Positions 20,889 through 32,279 of a stretch of 64,000 bases of DNA are shown here, in pieces. Origin of the DNA: Fomitopsis serialis (lineage: Eukaryota > Basidiomycota > Agaricomycetes > Polyporales > Fomitopsidaceae); assembly GCF_022376445.1 (NCBI RefSeq), contig NW_025955113.1:1-64000 (forward strand), given 5' to 3'. The first letter of the stretch is position 1. Each line of letters opens with the position of its first letter. The position numbers and the translations under genes are program-made. Under the pieces are notes generated by a model that had not been told where the DNA came from, did not search any database, and saw only the letters and a program-made list of their open reading frames with translations.

Positions 20889-21190
20889 CCTCCGTCATGT
20901 TCACCAGTTCGACCGCCCTGTCTAGAATCTTCTGAGGCAACCAGCGCTCGCCCTGGCCCTGCTTGAGGTCGAGCAGGTAGCCGATCTCGTCGCACAGCGG
21001 GGAGCACAATGTCCATGTCCTCCTTCGCGTGCGTTGCGCTCACGCCGAACCGCACACACGACATCATGAGAGGCGTCGTGAGGTACACGACGACGACGGC
21101 GATCTACGCCGCGCGCGTGCGTATCGTCCGGCTGAACACCGTCATCTTGCCCGGGTCCAATAGCAGCGGCGGGACCCACACTATATAATA
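20884..21190 (-). pseudogene. LCB2: Relic of serine palmitoyltransferase subunit 2 C-terminus
   Basis: LCB2 is the PLP-binding subunit of serine palmitoyltransferase, the first enzyme of sphingolipid synthesis. Only the C-terminal 90 or so residues remain. Recognisable are GKMTVFSRTIRTRAA, IAVVVVYLTTPLMMSCVRFG, VSATHAKEDMDIVL and CDEIGYLLDLKQGQGERW, ending VNMTEE and a stop at 20884. An in-frame TAG follows the first segment, and a frame change lies between DMDIVL and CDEIG. There is no start, no PLP lysine region and no upstream exon. It is bounded by two direct repeats. A full LCB2 should exist elsewhere in the genome. Confidence 0.8.
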
Positions 21191-21245
21191 GCACGAGCCG
21201 TATTTATGATATTGTATATATTCTCAATACATTTCACTCACATTC
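21178..21245. repeat. Direct repeat copy 2 (about 67 bp)
   Basis: Near-identical partner of 20821-20888, 357 bp downstream and in the same orientation. Confidence 0.75.
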
Positions 21246-21324
21246 ATACAAAGACATTGTTGTACAAGATAGCAGATGATAGCACGATACAAGTCTGAGT
21301 GCAGTGCAGTGTTCATTTGTTCGT

Positions 21325-22400
21325 TCACGGCTTTGCTATCCGAAGAGCAGCATTCCGTTGGATGATCTCTGCGGACCTTAGCTGACGCCCTGCGCGGTAG
21401 AAAGCTAGTCGCAGTTCCTGTGTTTCAGTTTGAGATGAGAGCATAGTTTGAGTAGCATATGAACGCGCACGTACCTCGACGCTATGCTGGATGTAATCTG
21501 GTTTGCACGTGATGTTTTGGTAGTTCTCTGGGGCGAAGCCGTTACTAGTACTACTAGCCATCACAGGTGCAGGTTCTATTGCAGAGTGAGAAAAGACAGA
21601 AATCTCAGAGACTTCATACTCACGCAGAGCTGGCCGCTGTACAACTTCAGGAGCAAGCTTGCGACCTTTGGCATACGCCGAGACCCTCAACTCCTGGTTA
21701 TGCGGGGACGTCAAACGGCATCCGCAATTGCGAGAGCTCAGTGATGTATAACCGAGTCCTCCATTCAGAGTATCTTGAGATGTCACGCACCTCGAATGAC
21801 CATGCGACGAATTCAGGTTGGCTCACGATGCACTGGAAGAACGCGCCACGCGCCTCACCCGCCACCGGTACAGGTCGGAAGGTATGGGTATCAGGTATTG
21901 CTCCTGGCGCCCCACCATTGACCACAATAGATGGTGAGGGCGAGTCGGTGTCAAGCAATATGTCGGTACTGCCGCGCACGATCTCCGAGTGCGGCTCGAT
22001 GAGTGGGGGTAAGCCAAGTGAGGCGCGTTGTGCACGATCGGTTGGTTGTGCTGGACAAGATGCTGGTGGTTTCCCCGTTGTCCGGTAGGCATGAAAATAG
22101 TCTTGTACACGGCGTTCCTAAATGTGAACGAGCTTGAGACATCCTTGGACGTTGAATCCGGGCAGCGGTTACGAGTGGCGGCGACCTTACCTCGAAGCTT
22201 GGCACAGTCTGAGGGTTCTGTGCCGGGATGTTCATGTATATTTCTCGCTGCATTGATATTGAGGTATACAGTCACAGGCAAGCAAGCGAGATAGATAATG
22301 GCCACAAAAATCGCAGTTGCTATTGTGCTTGAAGGTGAAGGTGCAAACCGAGTTCGGTGCACTAGCGCTCGAGAGCCTTCGAGCACCCAAAATAGCAAGT
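21325..22400 (-). CDS. Unrecognised single-pass membrane protein
   Basis: Several minus-strand exons are visible but the 5' end is uncertain. An N-terminal segment TIATAIFVAIIYLACLPVTV is a clear transmembrane anchor, followed by NINAARNIHEHPGTEPSD. A GTAAGG donor then joins, most simply at DYFHAYRTTGKPPASCP, to an exon with LIEPHSEIVRGSTDILLDTD and GGAPGAIPDTHTFRPVPVAG, ending AWSFE before GTGCGT. The last exons carry PENYQNITCKPDYIQHSVE and end AALRIAKP at 21325. Codon composition and clean donors support a real gene. The function is unknown. Confidence 0.5.
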
Positions 22401-22615
22401 CCTAGGATCGAATGGTGGTCAGTCACATGATCTTTCCACTCTTTCAGGCAACTTTCAGGCTCCTCATTGTCGCCATTTGATATTTAAGGCTAAGTCGCAT
22501 CGTACACAACAGATGAGCATCTCTATATGCGACGTCTACTACGTACTAGTCTTTCAGTCTGAGAGCAGCTGGTACCACAAGGCTGAGGTCCTTTTTATGC
22601 ACTTAGCAAACAATA

Positions 22616-22699
22616 GGGCATGTGGTGTAGTTGGTTATCACGCTCGCTTAGCAAACCATTACCTGCGAGAGGGGTCCGGTTCGATCCCGGACATGTCCA
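22616..22699 (+). tRNA. tRNA-Ala(AGC) with a ~10-nt intron
   Basis: Acceptor stem GGGCATG pairs with CATGTCC (one G:U pair), with A at the discriminator position. The D arm matches the A box (TGGTGTAGTTGG). The anticodon stem CTCGC pairs with GCGAG; the loop begins TTAGCA, giving anticodon AGC, followed by about 10 extra bases (AACCATTACC) at the usual intron site after position 37. The T arm is TCCGG / TTCGATC / CCGGA, containing the B box. TTTTT at 22704-22708 is a Pol III terminator. CCA is not encoded. Confidence 0.9.
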
Positions 22700-22703
22700 T
22701 TTG

Positions 22704-22708
22704 TTTTT
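22704..22708 (+). terminator. Pol III T-run terminator for tRNA-Ala
   Basis: Five consecutive T residues five bases past the tRNA discriminator base. Confidence 0.7.
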
Positions 22709-23352
22709 GCCGTCGCTTTCCACAAGTGTTTGCGCGGCTTTTCGCGTTTGTTGCTGATATATTTGTCTTTCGCTCCGGCAGACGAACGTTGCATACAGTA
22801 GCACATACATCCAGCATAAACAGGGTTGGAACAGGAATACATAGAAGGAACACTACTACAAGCTTTGAAAGATTCTCTACAGGGACTTAATGGTCTGTGC
22901 GACCTACTGATAGGTATGTAGTACGGCGACACCAACTGACCTGCACATATCATAGTCTCTCAGCAGCCCTTGGGTGGAGAGCGCAATGCTGGTTTAGAGA
23001 ATGAACCGTCACCCTCTGGCAGCCTGTGCTCTTTTAGCTCTAAGGGTCCTCCGCACTTGGGTCTCTGACTCGAACGTCCAAGTTCAAGATATGTGCATCA
23101 GCAAATCTGCGCGGTGTCTGAGGGCGCCTGAAGTGACTGGCGCGTCTGACACGGCGCCTGAGCTTACTGATGCGTCTGACACTAGACGGGCGCCAAGTAG
23201 GTCGCTGGCCGCACGCGGTCAACGCGCACACTCTCAGTTGCGTCGGACGGCTTCAGACCCAACAGACCCTTCAGACCTCTCAGACCACCTCCTGTCAATA
23301 ACGAGTGGAAGTAGAGTTGTATTGTAGTACTTATGTACTTGTAAGTGCCCGA
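22709..23352. repeat. Intergenic region with TCAGAC/CTGACAC motif cluster
   Basis: No gene. From about 23040 to 23290 short motifs (CTGACAC, CTTCAGACC, CTCAGACC) recur at 10-25 bp spacing, ending 60 bp from the transposase stop codon. Clustered short motifs like this are typical of subterminal transposon sequence. No matching terminal inverted repeat was found by eye. Confidence 0.45.
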
Positions 23353-26300
23353 TTAGTATGCTATGTCGTGAGCCTGGCTGTCTATGAATTTGTTGACCCA
23401 GTATGCGCGGAACGCGTCGAGCGAGTCGGATGCCTTGAAATGTTTCGGCAAGAACTCCTCACCGTAGACAGGGATCAAGTCCGCGAGTCTCATGATACTG
23501 TCGAGATGAACAACCTCGCACGGCCGACGCCCGTCTTCGAATTCCGGCTCCACCATCCACATGCGTGTCTCCTTGTTCGGCGCGTCACCGATCGGCACGA
23601 ACCAATGTACCAGCGCACACGGGTACAGGATTTGCTCGTGCCGAAAGGAGAAGAGAAGGCGTACACGAGCGACATGCAGCGCGCGAAAGCCAGACTGTGA
23701 GTCGTCTTTGTTGATGAAGACGCAGTCGTAACGACCGGATGTCGAGCCCCGCCATGTACGAGTCGCCCGGATGCGTTCACGACGCATTCCATTGCTTCCA
23801 GCGGAATCTGTGGGTGCGAAGAAAGTGGCCACAGCGGAATTGTAGACCGGCACACGCGTAGTGGTATTGACGTGCCGTAGATAGCGTGCGACCTCAGTTT
23901 CCGACGGCTCGTCTGTGCGATTGGGGTGACGCTGGAAGAACAGAAAGCGAGCAATGAGACTGGGAAGCTCAGGGACGCTGACATAGTCGCCAAGTTCCAT
24001 GAATGATCGCGTTGGATAACCCCGTGCTAGTGAGTCAGACAGTAAGCTCTTGAGTCACAAAACAGAATCAACATGCACTCACCTGGGCGACTGGCGAGGA
24101 CCACAAACGCCTCAATTGTAGGCCCATCAATCTCGTCCTCCGCATCAATGTTCTCGTCGTCGTCATCATCCATTGATTGGTGGGCATTGACTGGTGAGCC
24201 AGGCTCGTCTTCGTCTTCGACATCTGCCAGATCTCCACCAGATGATGCTGCCTCTCGCATCGCCTGCGAGAGGACGGTTCCCTCGAGCATCCCGCGAGCC
24301 TTGAAGTCGACGCGCGATGCGGCGAGCTTGTCAAGACGCTGATTCGTTAGCAACATCTGTCCAAGGGCATTATACCTGTTCGATCGACGCCATGGCTTCT
24401 TCACGGCGTCGATATGCTTCGATTCGGTGATCGATGTACAGAGCCCAGTCATCGCCGCGAAGTTTCGCATGTGGCGGGGATAGTGGCCAACGGAGTGTTG
24501 TCGTGGCATCGAGAATCCATCTGGGCACACACCGGCTTGCCGAAAGATCTCGCAATGGCGATGATACTCCTCGACGAGTCGCTCGACCTCAGAGATTGTG
24601 GCGTCCGTCTGGATGGGCTTACGGACGATGTAGCAGATCTCCAAGAACGTGCTCATGGCACAGACGACCTCCGAGGGTACTAGACCATGGATTGCCGGTA
24701 AGTACACCTGTTTTGTCCGAGTCAACAAGCTATTTCACTGAACAACGCCAGACATACCTTCATCAAGGCCTTCGAGTCGTCACCGGTCCACTGCTTGAAG
24801 TCGCGGCCTTGATGGAAGTGTCGAAGACCAGGGAAAGGTGGAACTGCAGCAATGCTGTACCGGGACTTCCGTGAGTGCTCTAGAAGTGACGAATGGTAGA
24901 GGTAGCTTACCGTCGATCAATCTCGTCCATTATCTCCTTTGCGCGAGCCTCACCATGGACGAGAACGAGGTATTGGCCGGTCCAGGTGACAAGATGGTCC
25001 ATGAAGCAGCCTTTAATGATTTGATGCAGGATGTCGCCGGAGAGAAGCTCGTGAATGTCAGCTCGTGGGAAGTCGTTACTGAAGGGCTGTGTACTGTGAG
25101 TACGAACCGCATGCTGCAGACGTCGGAGAGATGAACTTACGATGACATCGCTGATAATGCCATAATCCTCCCACAGTCTCTTCTCGTCCATGTTCTTGAT
25201 CAGGAGCTCGCGGTGCTCCCGTGTACGCCGCCCTTGCAGCAACCCCTCGTCAAGATTCTTATGGTCGCCCGGGCACCTGCACATTATCCAGCTCAGTGAC
25301 AACTGGAGTCTTTCGGCACACGCATTCAACTTGGTACGTACGTCACACACCATCCATAAACGATGCAAGCACATAGTGCTTGCTCTGGATAGTCGGCCAG
25401 AAATGGTCCGAGTCCGTAGATCGAGCGTCGGAAGTAGCCATCCCAACAACGGACAATATCCGGTTCGCGCATGTATGGCTTCAACGGCTCGAGTACGATC
25501 GACACGCTTGAATGGTATAGCTGCCTACGAAAGTGCCGGAAGGCCTTGCTTTGTGCGTGCTTTTTCTCCGCTGTGAAGATCGTCACGAGTTGAGTATATC
25601 ATTGCAGGTCTTGTGGGGATGGTACGTACTCTTCGGGATGGCAAGGAAGGCGAGGATAAGAACACCATTCCGGTGAGCACGTCGAACGTTGTTGTGGATG
25701 TTCCCAATGGACATGTAAAGCGGATAATACTCGTTCTGACCGGTCGCAACAGAGACGGTCGTCTTGTCCGATCCCATGATGATCGGCGTGAACATCGTCC
25801 CGTAGGTATCATACTCGGAGTCAGCCGCAATGAGGTCCTGGATCGTTCAAAAAGGCCAGTACAGCGCTATGATTAACACAATGACATCTCGGCGCGATGA
25901 CTAACTCGATTGACTTACAGCCTGTCGCCATGCCCAGTCGCCCGACATTACATGGATGTAGTGGCGCGTTCCTTGGGTATTGAAGAGCCGATGCGGGCAG
26001 AGGTCGACTTGTCCATCAAAGTCGACATTTCCGATGAGAAGGTGAGCGAGTGTACGCGGATTACGCGTCCAGATCTGATAGTCTGCCGTCATCCATGCCG
26101 GAACGTCACCGTCTGGAAGCTCGCCCGTGTATCGTGCTGTGAACGACTCCCACGGCGCGTCACCTACTGTTGTCGCGTCGATGACATTATACAAATCCTG
26201 GTGATCAGCGAAAGGTGGGTCTGCTCCAAAAGGGATAAGTGACGCTTTCCACAGGTCCAGCAGTTCGTCGATGCGCGCGCCCGACATCTGTTCCTTCTTG

Positions 26301-26878
26301 AACAGGAACTCCGCGAGCTCAAACTCCAGTCGACTTCGGTATGGCCGATAGTCACCGAAGCGAGCAATGGTCCGCGGTGGCGGTGGCATGTTGTCTGGCC
26401 AGGGTGCACCACTCTCGTCACAAGGAAGGGCTAATTGGTGTGCAAAGTACGTCGTCAACTCTGCATAGTATATCAATGCTGAGATGGACTTACCACAACA
26501 ATGACGATGATCCTGGCTTCTCAGCTCATCCTTCCGTGCTGCGTGTTCCTCGCCTCCCCTCTCCGTCTCCTGCTCGCATGCAACACCTCCCTCAGCAGCA
26601 ACAGATTCGTCCAGGGCATTGTGCCCCATTGCATCCGAATTTGTCGGACTCCGAGGGCCCTGTGTAAGCTCATCCTCTTCGTCATTTTCCGAGTCTGACG
26701 AGCTGCGAGGTGTGGATGGGTCGTCATATGGAACTGGATGAGCAGCATTGCGATGTTGGGTAAGTCCCGAGAGGTTCCTGCAGGGCTTTCCGCATGTTTT
26801 GCAGTAATGCTGACGCGATTTGTATTGCTGACGACGTAGTGAGCTCCCAGGAGTGTCCGCCGCTGTCTGTCGGCTCAT
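23353..26878 (-). mobile_element. Plavaka-family (KDZ-type) DNA transposase gene, multi-exon
   Basis: Encodes the basidiomycete Plavaka transposase. It begins MSRQTAADTPGSSLRRQQ at 26878. A C2H2 finger follows (YCKTCGKPCRNLSGLTQH then RNAAH). The family core then appears across several short-intron exons: ADYQIWTRNPRTLAHLLIGN, HYIHVMSGDWAWRQA, TPIIMGSDKTTVSVATGQNE, YYPLYMSIGNIHNNVRRAHR, KAFRHFRRQLYHSSVS, YGLGPFLADYPEQAL, GCFMDHLVTWTGQYL, PAIHGLVPSEVVCAMSTFLE, ESKHIDAVKKPWRRSNRY. The C-terminal exon (24000-23353) holds an unassigned domain ending DSQAHDIAY. I see no internal stop within the core exons, so it may encode a complete protein. Element ends were not found. Confidence 0.85.
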
Positions 26879-27207
26879 TGGAGAGGGATATCAAGCAGCT
26901 CTAGCACACGAAGTACGGGACTTCGACCTGCAGTCGGCGCCCCTTCGGCCCTCAGTGGCGCAGCCTCTGGGCCGGTAGACCATGTGCATTGCATCGGGTC
27001 ACAACGGGCCCGGGACAGGTGCGAGGCACATTATTCCGGCCGTTATCACGCCATACCTCTTTATCAAGCCTTGACACGTCGCTCACCGTCACCCTCCCTT
27101 CCTCTCGCTGTAACTGCCTCCCCATTAATCCTAGCTAATTTCATTACTCTCCTGCCCGGAGCACTCACACTCTCATTTTCTCATTACCTACTCGTTACAG
27201 TACTGCT
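26879..27207. other. Intergenic region between the transposase and the DUF6532-type gene 1
   Basis: Divergent starts on each side, so it probably holds two promoters. No inverted counterpart of the 23-kb end was identified. Confidence 0.4.
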
Positions 27208-29092
27208 ATGCCGCCGAGAACGAGAGCAACGAACACGTTCCAGCACCCGGGTCAAGTCGTCCTTGATCTCGAGGCGGCCGACAAGCAGCCACGTCGAACT
27301 GCAGCTCAGATGGCCGCTTTTCGCAAGCAACAGGCTGAAGAGAAGCGCAACGAGGAGGTGGCGACAACCTCGACGCTCAAGGTGCTTGCGCAGCACCAAG
27401 ATGCGATGCTCCGACGTGACAATCTCGAGCAGCACGCCTCTTCCTCCATCCCGCAGCCTGCTTCTGCACCCGCCCAAGTGTCTGCAACTAGTGAGTCACA
27501 CTTCTATCAAAGGTACCTACAGGTATCTAATGCTGACTTTCTCGACGCAGATCCAGGCTCGCAGGCCGTCCCTAAGCCGAAGCCTAAGAGGAAGAAGCCA
27601 GGGCGTGCGGAGGTAGAGGCCTTCTGTCATGGCGCTTCCGAGCCCGTGGCAGAACCGTCTACTTCCGAGTCGTTGCCGGTCAAAACTGGAAACAAGCGCA
27701 AGTCGGATGTTTCTTCGGCCGAGGTGTACGTCGAAAACTGTTGTGTTGATTCTCTCACTCACAAGCACATGGCATCAGTTCCGAGCCTCCTCCCGACGCA
27801 AAGCGCGTCAAGCCTGCGAACCCATCTGGGCTTCTTTCCACCTGGCCGGCGCAACCGAAGACACCGGCGCGCCCTGCATCCCGCGCATCCCGCAAGAATC
27901 AGCAGGCCACTGCAAGCTCGAAGCCTGCTACGAAGGAGAACGTGCTTCCCCGCCGTGAGCAGAAGATGGCTTCCATCTTTGAACTCACGGCCGCGAGCAG
28001 TATCTCTCCCCTCGACGACGGTGCTGATAGCTCGGAGGAACTCAACACCCCGGAGAAGGCTGGGTATGCCGACTCAGACGCCGATGAACAGGACTCGGAG
28101 AAAGCAGGCGGACCCGCGGCGCGAACGTCTCTTGGCTCTGCGGCACACAGCAACCGTGCCGTTGAGCAGCGCAACACCTCGAAGGTGCGCTCTTATTTAG
28201 TACTACGGCTGTTGCGGCTGTTCTTCTCACAATCTGCTCACTTGTCAAGCAGGGGATCGTCTCTGTCAACCGTGAGAAGCCCGATGAGGCCGCCAAGAAG
28301 GCTGCCAGCCAGGTCGCCAAACAGAACAAGGCATGCGACGAGCGGAAGCCGGTCAAGCGTATCACGAACGAGGATCTCCCTTGTTCGCCAAAGGACTGGA
28401 TCTCGTTGTTCGTCCCGACGTTGTTCGAGCACCTCGGTCGGCTGGACAATCCTTGGGCCACGCAGGATGCAAACGACATGGTCTATCTCCAGAAGTGCTG
28501 GAATGATATCTTCCCTACCATCAAGCACGTCGTCACCAACTCGTCCCCGGTTTTTGTTGTGGCAAGCACCAACTTTCCTTCCTCCATCTTCGATGACAGC
28601 CCACTGACTCGGATGTGGACCTTGATCTAGGCAGGGCGTAAATGCCACGACTGGCGTACTAGTATAGGCAAGAACGCTGTCGCTGCTGTTCAGAAGCACT
28701 GGGGTGACAGCATAATGCCGGCTGCCGACCGTGCCAAATACGTTGAGAGACTGCTCCATAGGGGAGAGTCTGATCCGATGGGCACGGCCCTGTTCCTCTG
28801 GCGTGACTGGCGCCATCAAACCGATGGCACGATTACAGTATGTGCCTTGCCTTAGAAGTGTCAAGATGCTAACTACTGCTCGCCGCTTTCAAGAAGAGAC
28901 ACGGCCGCTTCCAATCTCGTCCGATCCTTGAGACTCTCGCCTATCACCTGCAGGCGACTGACGCAGCCATTTACGGATCTGTCCACTATCCGTGTGGTGC
29001 ACTACTCATGTGTGTTGTAGCAGTAAGTCTGGCCTTGCGTGCGATGTATTGCACATTATTCAGTGGTACCTACTCGATACTAACGGTACAGC
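27208..29092 (+). CDS. Transposon-associated DUF6532-type protein 1, 3' end lost to a repeat array
   Basis: Starts MPPRTRATNTFQHPGQVVLD. A Lys/Arg and Gln-rich helical N-terminus is followed by low-complexity Pro/Ser/Lys sequence with nuclear-signal-like KPKPKRKKPGR. The folded part begins near 28370: WISLFVPTLFEHLGRLDNPW, QKCWNDIFPTIKHVV, CHDWRTSIGKNAVAAVQKHW, GRFQSRPILETLAYHLQATD, GSVHYPCGALLMCVVA. Introns: 27490-27549, one from about 27728, one ending 28252, a GC-AG intron at 28562-28630, and one from 28838. After the last donor the sequence runs straight into the GGCCGG array, so the expected C-terminal part is missing. Proteins like this are common near basidiomycete transposons; the assignment is by pattern. 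Confidence 0.6.
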
Positions 29093-29790
29093 CGGAGTGC
29101 ATTTCGACCGTTGCAAACGGTAAAGCCGCCTCCGGCCGGAGCTGTGATTTCCTCGTTGCAAACAGGCCGGCCGGACTGGTTTCTAACAAGCCGGCCGAGT
29201 GTATCTCAAACCAGTTCAAACGGTCCGGCCGGTGTATCCCTAGGGCACCTATGTTCTGTCTGAACAGGGGGGCCATTTAGTGTCTTGCTGGCAACAGACC
29301 GGCCGGGCAATAAGGGGTTTTAATTATAACAGATCAACCGGGATACTCTTTCTCCTATGGTAACGAACTGGCCGGGCAATGGGATCCTTCATTTGTAACG
29401 GGCCGGCCGGAGTGCATAATTCAGCAGTTGCAATGGGCCAGCCGGAGCATATGCTCCCTGGCTAATAACAGACCGGCCGGGTTGCATCATCTCTAGCTGG
29501 CAACGGAGTGGCCGGACCATTTTTCCACATTGATAGCAGGCTAGCCAGGCCATATAATCTAGCACTCCACACTGGTAACGGTCCGGCCGGGCAACAGTAT
29601 TGTGACCCAGTATTGGCTGGGCCAGTCAACAATAGACCATACTCCCTTAGAACAGCCTACTAGTAGCATGTATATGTCCACAGTGCATGCCCTATCACAT
29701 TGCCTGAGCTGTTAGCTCACTGGCCAGCCATGCAAACACTGGCCGAGAGCATTCAAAAACCTTCGGCCTATTGTATTATGATACAGAGTG
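29092..29790. repeat. GGCCGG-rich degenerate tandem array
   Basis: About ten copies of a 50-60 bp unit with consensus near TGGTAACGGNCCGGCCGGGC, often followed by AATNNN or AGTGCAT. The first copy starts where the DUF6532-type gene 1 stops making sense. Open frames here are products of the repeat. Confidence 0.75.
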
Positions 29791-29804
29791 TGATTTGAAT
29801 GATT

Positions 29805-31697
29805 GTATATGTAAGACCATCACTAATGGAGCCCAACATAGTGTTCCCACATTTTAAAGGGGCTTAGTGAAGCTGCCACCAGCCAAATTAAATGGCCGGA
29901 CATCTCAAAACATCGGCCGGGCATTTTAGTTCATTGGCCGAAGCTTTTTATTCATTGACCGAAGCTTTTCCTTCATTGGCCGAAGCTTTTTCTCACTGGC
30001 CGAAGCTTTTTCTCACTGGCCGAAGCTTTTGATCACTGGCCGAAGCTTTCACTTCATTGGCCAAAGCTTTTCATCGCTGGCCGAAGCTTTGGATTGACCG
30101 GCCGAAGCTTCTACTTCACCGGCCGGCGAAAACAGCCGGTGCTCGGCAAAAATGGCCGGCCGGTGCGCAAAAACGGCCGGGCTATTGAATTACTATATGT
30201 GGAAATGTGGTATTGTCTGGGAGCCCTTCATTCACAGAGTCTAGTATCAATTTCCTAGTTTCCAAGAACACATAGTTAGGCCAGGATATGCAAGACAAGA
30301 TTTACTACTCACAGGCTTCTTTGCAAAACATGTTATTCAATTCCTGAAGCCAATATTCTTTGTCCACACTGTTTGACAATCTAGAATGTGTTATCACAAT
30401 GCATAGAGTAGATCCCCAAAAGGAATAGTCTTATTCTTTGAAGCTGAATGCAGGACAACAAATAAGGGGTATACAGGTATGGTATACATGTTGACTTCCT
30501 GCAGCTAATGTTCTTTCCAAACAGTGTTTTACCATCTAGAATAGTTCATTGATCCACAAGGAATCAGTCCTCCAAAGGAATAGTCTTATTCACACAAGCT
30601 GAAGGCAGCACAGAGTTAAGGTGAGGGTGGGTATATGGGTATACATGTTATACTGTGTTGACATCCTGAAGCCAATATGCTTTGCCCACAAGGTTTGGCA
30701 ATCAAGAATGGCACAGAAACATCTACCCACTGTTGGTAATGGTCCGGCCGGCCAATCCTCATAGGAGATGGTCCGGCCTGTGCATGATCCCCTTAACTCT
30801 GTACCACATTCAGCTCATGTGAATAAGACTATTCCTTTGGACGACTCACTCCTTGTGTGTAAATGAACCATTCTAGATTGTGAAACTGTGTTTGGAATGT
30901 AGATTGGCTGCAGGAAGTCAACATTGTTTGACATGTATACTATACCTTACCCCTTATCTCATGTTCTGCATTCAGCTTCAAAGAATAAGACTATTCCTTT
31001 TGGGGATCTACTCTATGCATTGTGATAACACATTCTAGATAGTCAAACAGTGTGGGCAAAGAATATTGGCTTCAACAGTTGAATAACATGTTTTGCAAAG
31101 AAGCCTGTGAGTAAATCTTGTCTCGCATATCCTGGCCTAACTATGTACCTTTGGACACTAGGAAATCAATACTAGACTCTATGAATGAAGGGCTTCCAGA
31201 CAATACCACATTTCCACATATAGTAATTCAACAGCCCGGCCGGTTTTGCCTGCCGGCCAGCCATTTTTGCGCACCGGCCGGCCAGTTTTGCCGAGCACCG
31301 GCTGTTTTTGCCGGCCGGTGAAGTAGAAGCTTCAGCCGACCGGTCAATCCAAAGCTTCGGCGGTGAAGGAAAGCTTCGGCCAATGAAGTAAAAGCTTCGG
31401 CCAATGAAGTAAAAGCTTCGGCCAATGAAGTAAAAGCTTCGGCCAGTGAATTGAAAGCTTCGGCCAATGAACTAAAATGCCCGGCCAATGGTTTGAAATG
31501 TCCGGCCTATTGATTTGGCCCTGTAGGGACAACCTGGCTAATTTTATGGCCAGTAAAGCCAAAACCTGGGTGAGTGAAATCTCTGGCCAGTTGATTTGGC
31601 CAGCCAGTGGGGCTCTTTTGTGTTTTGCAGCTTCACTAGGCATCCCTAAGTCATGGGAAAATTATGCTGTGATCTACTAATGATGGTATACCCCATA
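29805..31697. repeat. Large imperfect inverted repeat (foldback), arms about 0.9 kb
   Basis: The left arm (about 29805-30690) and right arm (about 30785-31697) are inverted copies around a centre near 30740. Matching pairs include TTAGTGAAGCTGC / GCAGCTTCACTA, CATCGGCCGGGCATTTTAG / CTAAAATGCCCGGCCAATG and GGAATAGTCTTATTC in both. Each arm has a run of a ~20-bp unit with core GGCCGAAGCTTTT (about nine copies left, seven right, reverse-complemented), an ACCGGCCGG cluster, and an internal duplication of roughly 190 bp. The minus-strand frames made of SLAEAF or LLHWPK repeats are translations of the tandem unit, not genes. Confidence 0.85.
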
Positions 31698-32279
31698 GGT
31701 GCATAATACCACATACTCGTGCCTCCATTGTTTTACATTCAGACAGGGAAATGTGTAAATGGACCGAGAACGATCGTCGGAATGGCTGGGCTTCCAGCAA
31801 TCACTTCCAGTAGGCTTACTATTGTAGTAGTTCTAATGTGGGCCCCACTGATAAATTAATGATACCTACGAACCCGGCCGTGTTTTCTTTGCTTTCGTTT
31901 CGCTTCACTTTTTCAAATATGCAACTACACTTCCGAGACTGAAGGCAGCCTGTGGGCGCCAGGTGTGGTCACGTGATCTGCGACTTCGATTGTTTCTCGA
32001 GTCTCGTTTCTTGTCTCGTTTAGGCCCCGTTCTTATGTCTCGTTTCTCGTGTCTAGCTTCTCGTTTTCTCAATGGCCGGCCTCAAGCGCTCTACCAATTC
32101 TACGCCTCTCACTCGGACCACCTGCAAGACAAATCATCCGATTACCGGGTTATGCAGAACAACCGCACGCCCCGTAGCCAACCCACCGCGGCGCCTCCGA
32201 CGGCAAGCTTGTCGATTGAAGCGTCAAGACGAGCTAGTCCGTGCTTGCGCGAGGAAACACCGAGATGGTCACAACAAAG
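31698..32279. other. Unannotated spacer with TCTCGTTTC motif run
   Basis: No gene recognised. About 31985-32075 carries a simple repeat of TCTCGTTTC variants. Confidence 0.4.

Noticed and set aside
26879..27000. Terminal inverted repeat of the Plavaka element
   Set aside because: I compared it with 22980-23350 by eye and found no convincing inverted match; the ends remain undefined.
31228..31643. Minus-strand frames made of SLAEAF or LLHWPK repeats
   Set aside because: Direct translation of the ~20-bp tandem unit in the foldback arm.
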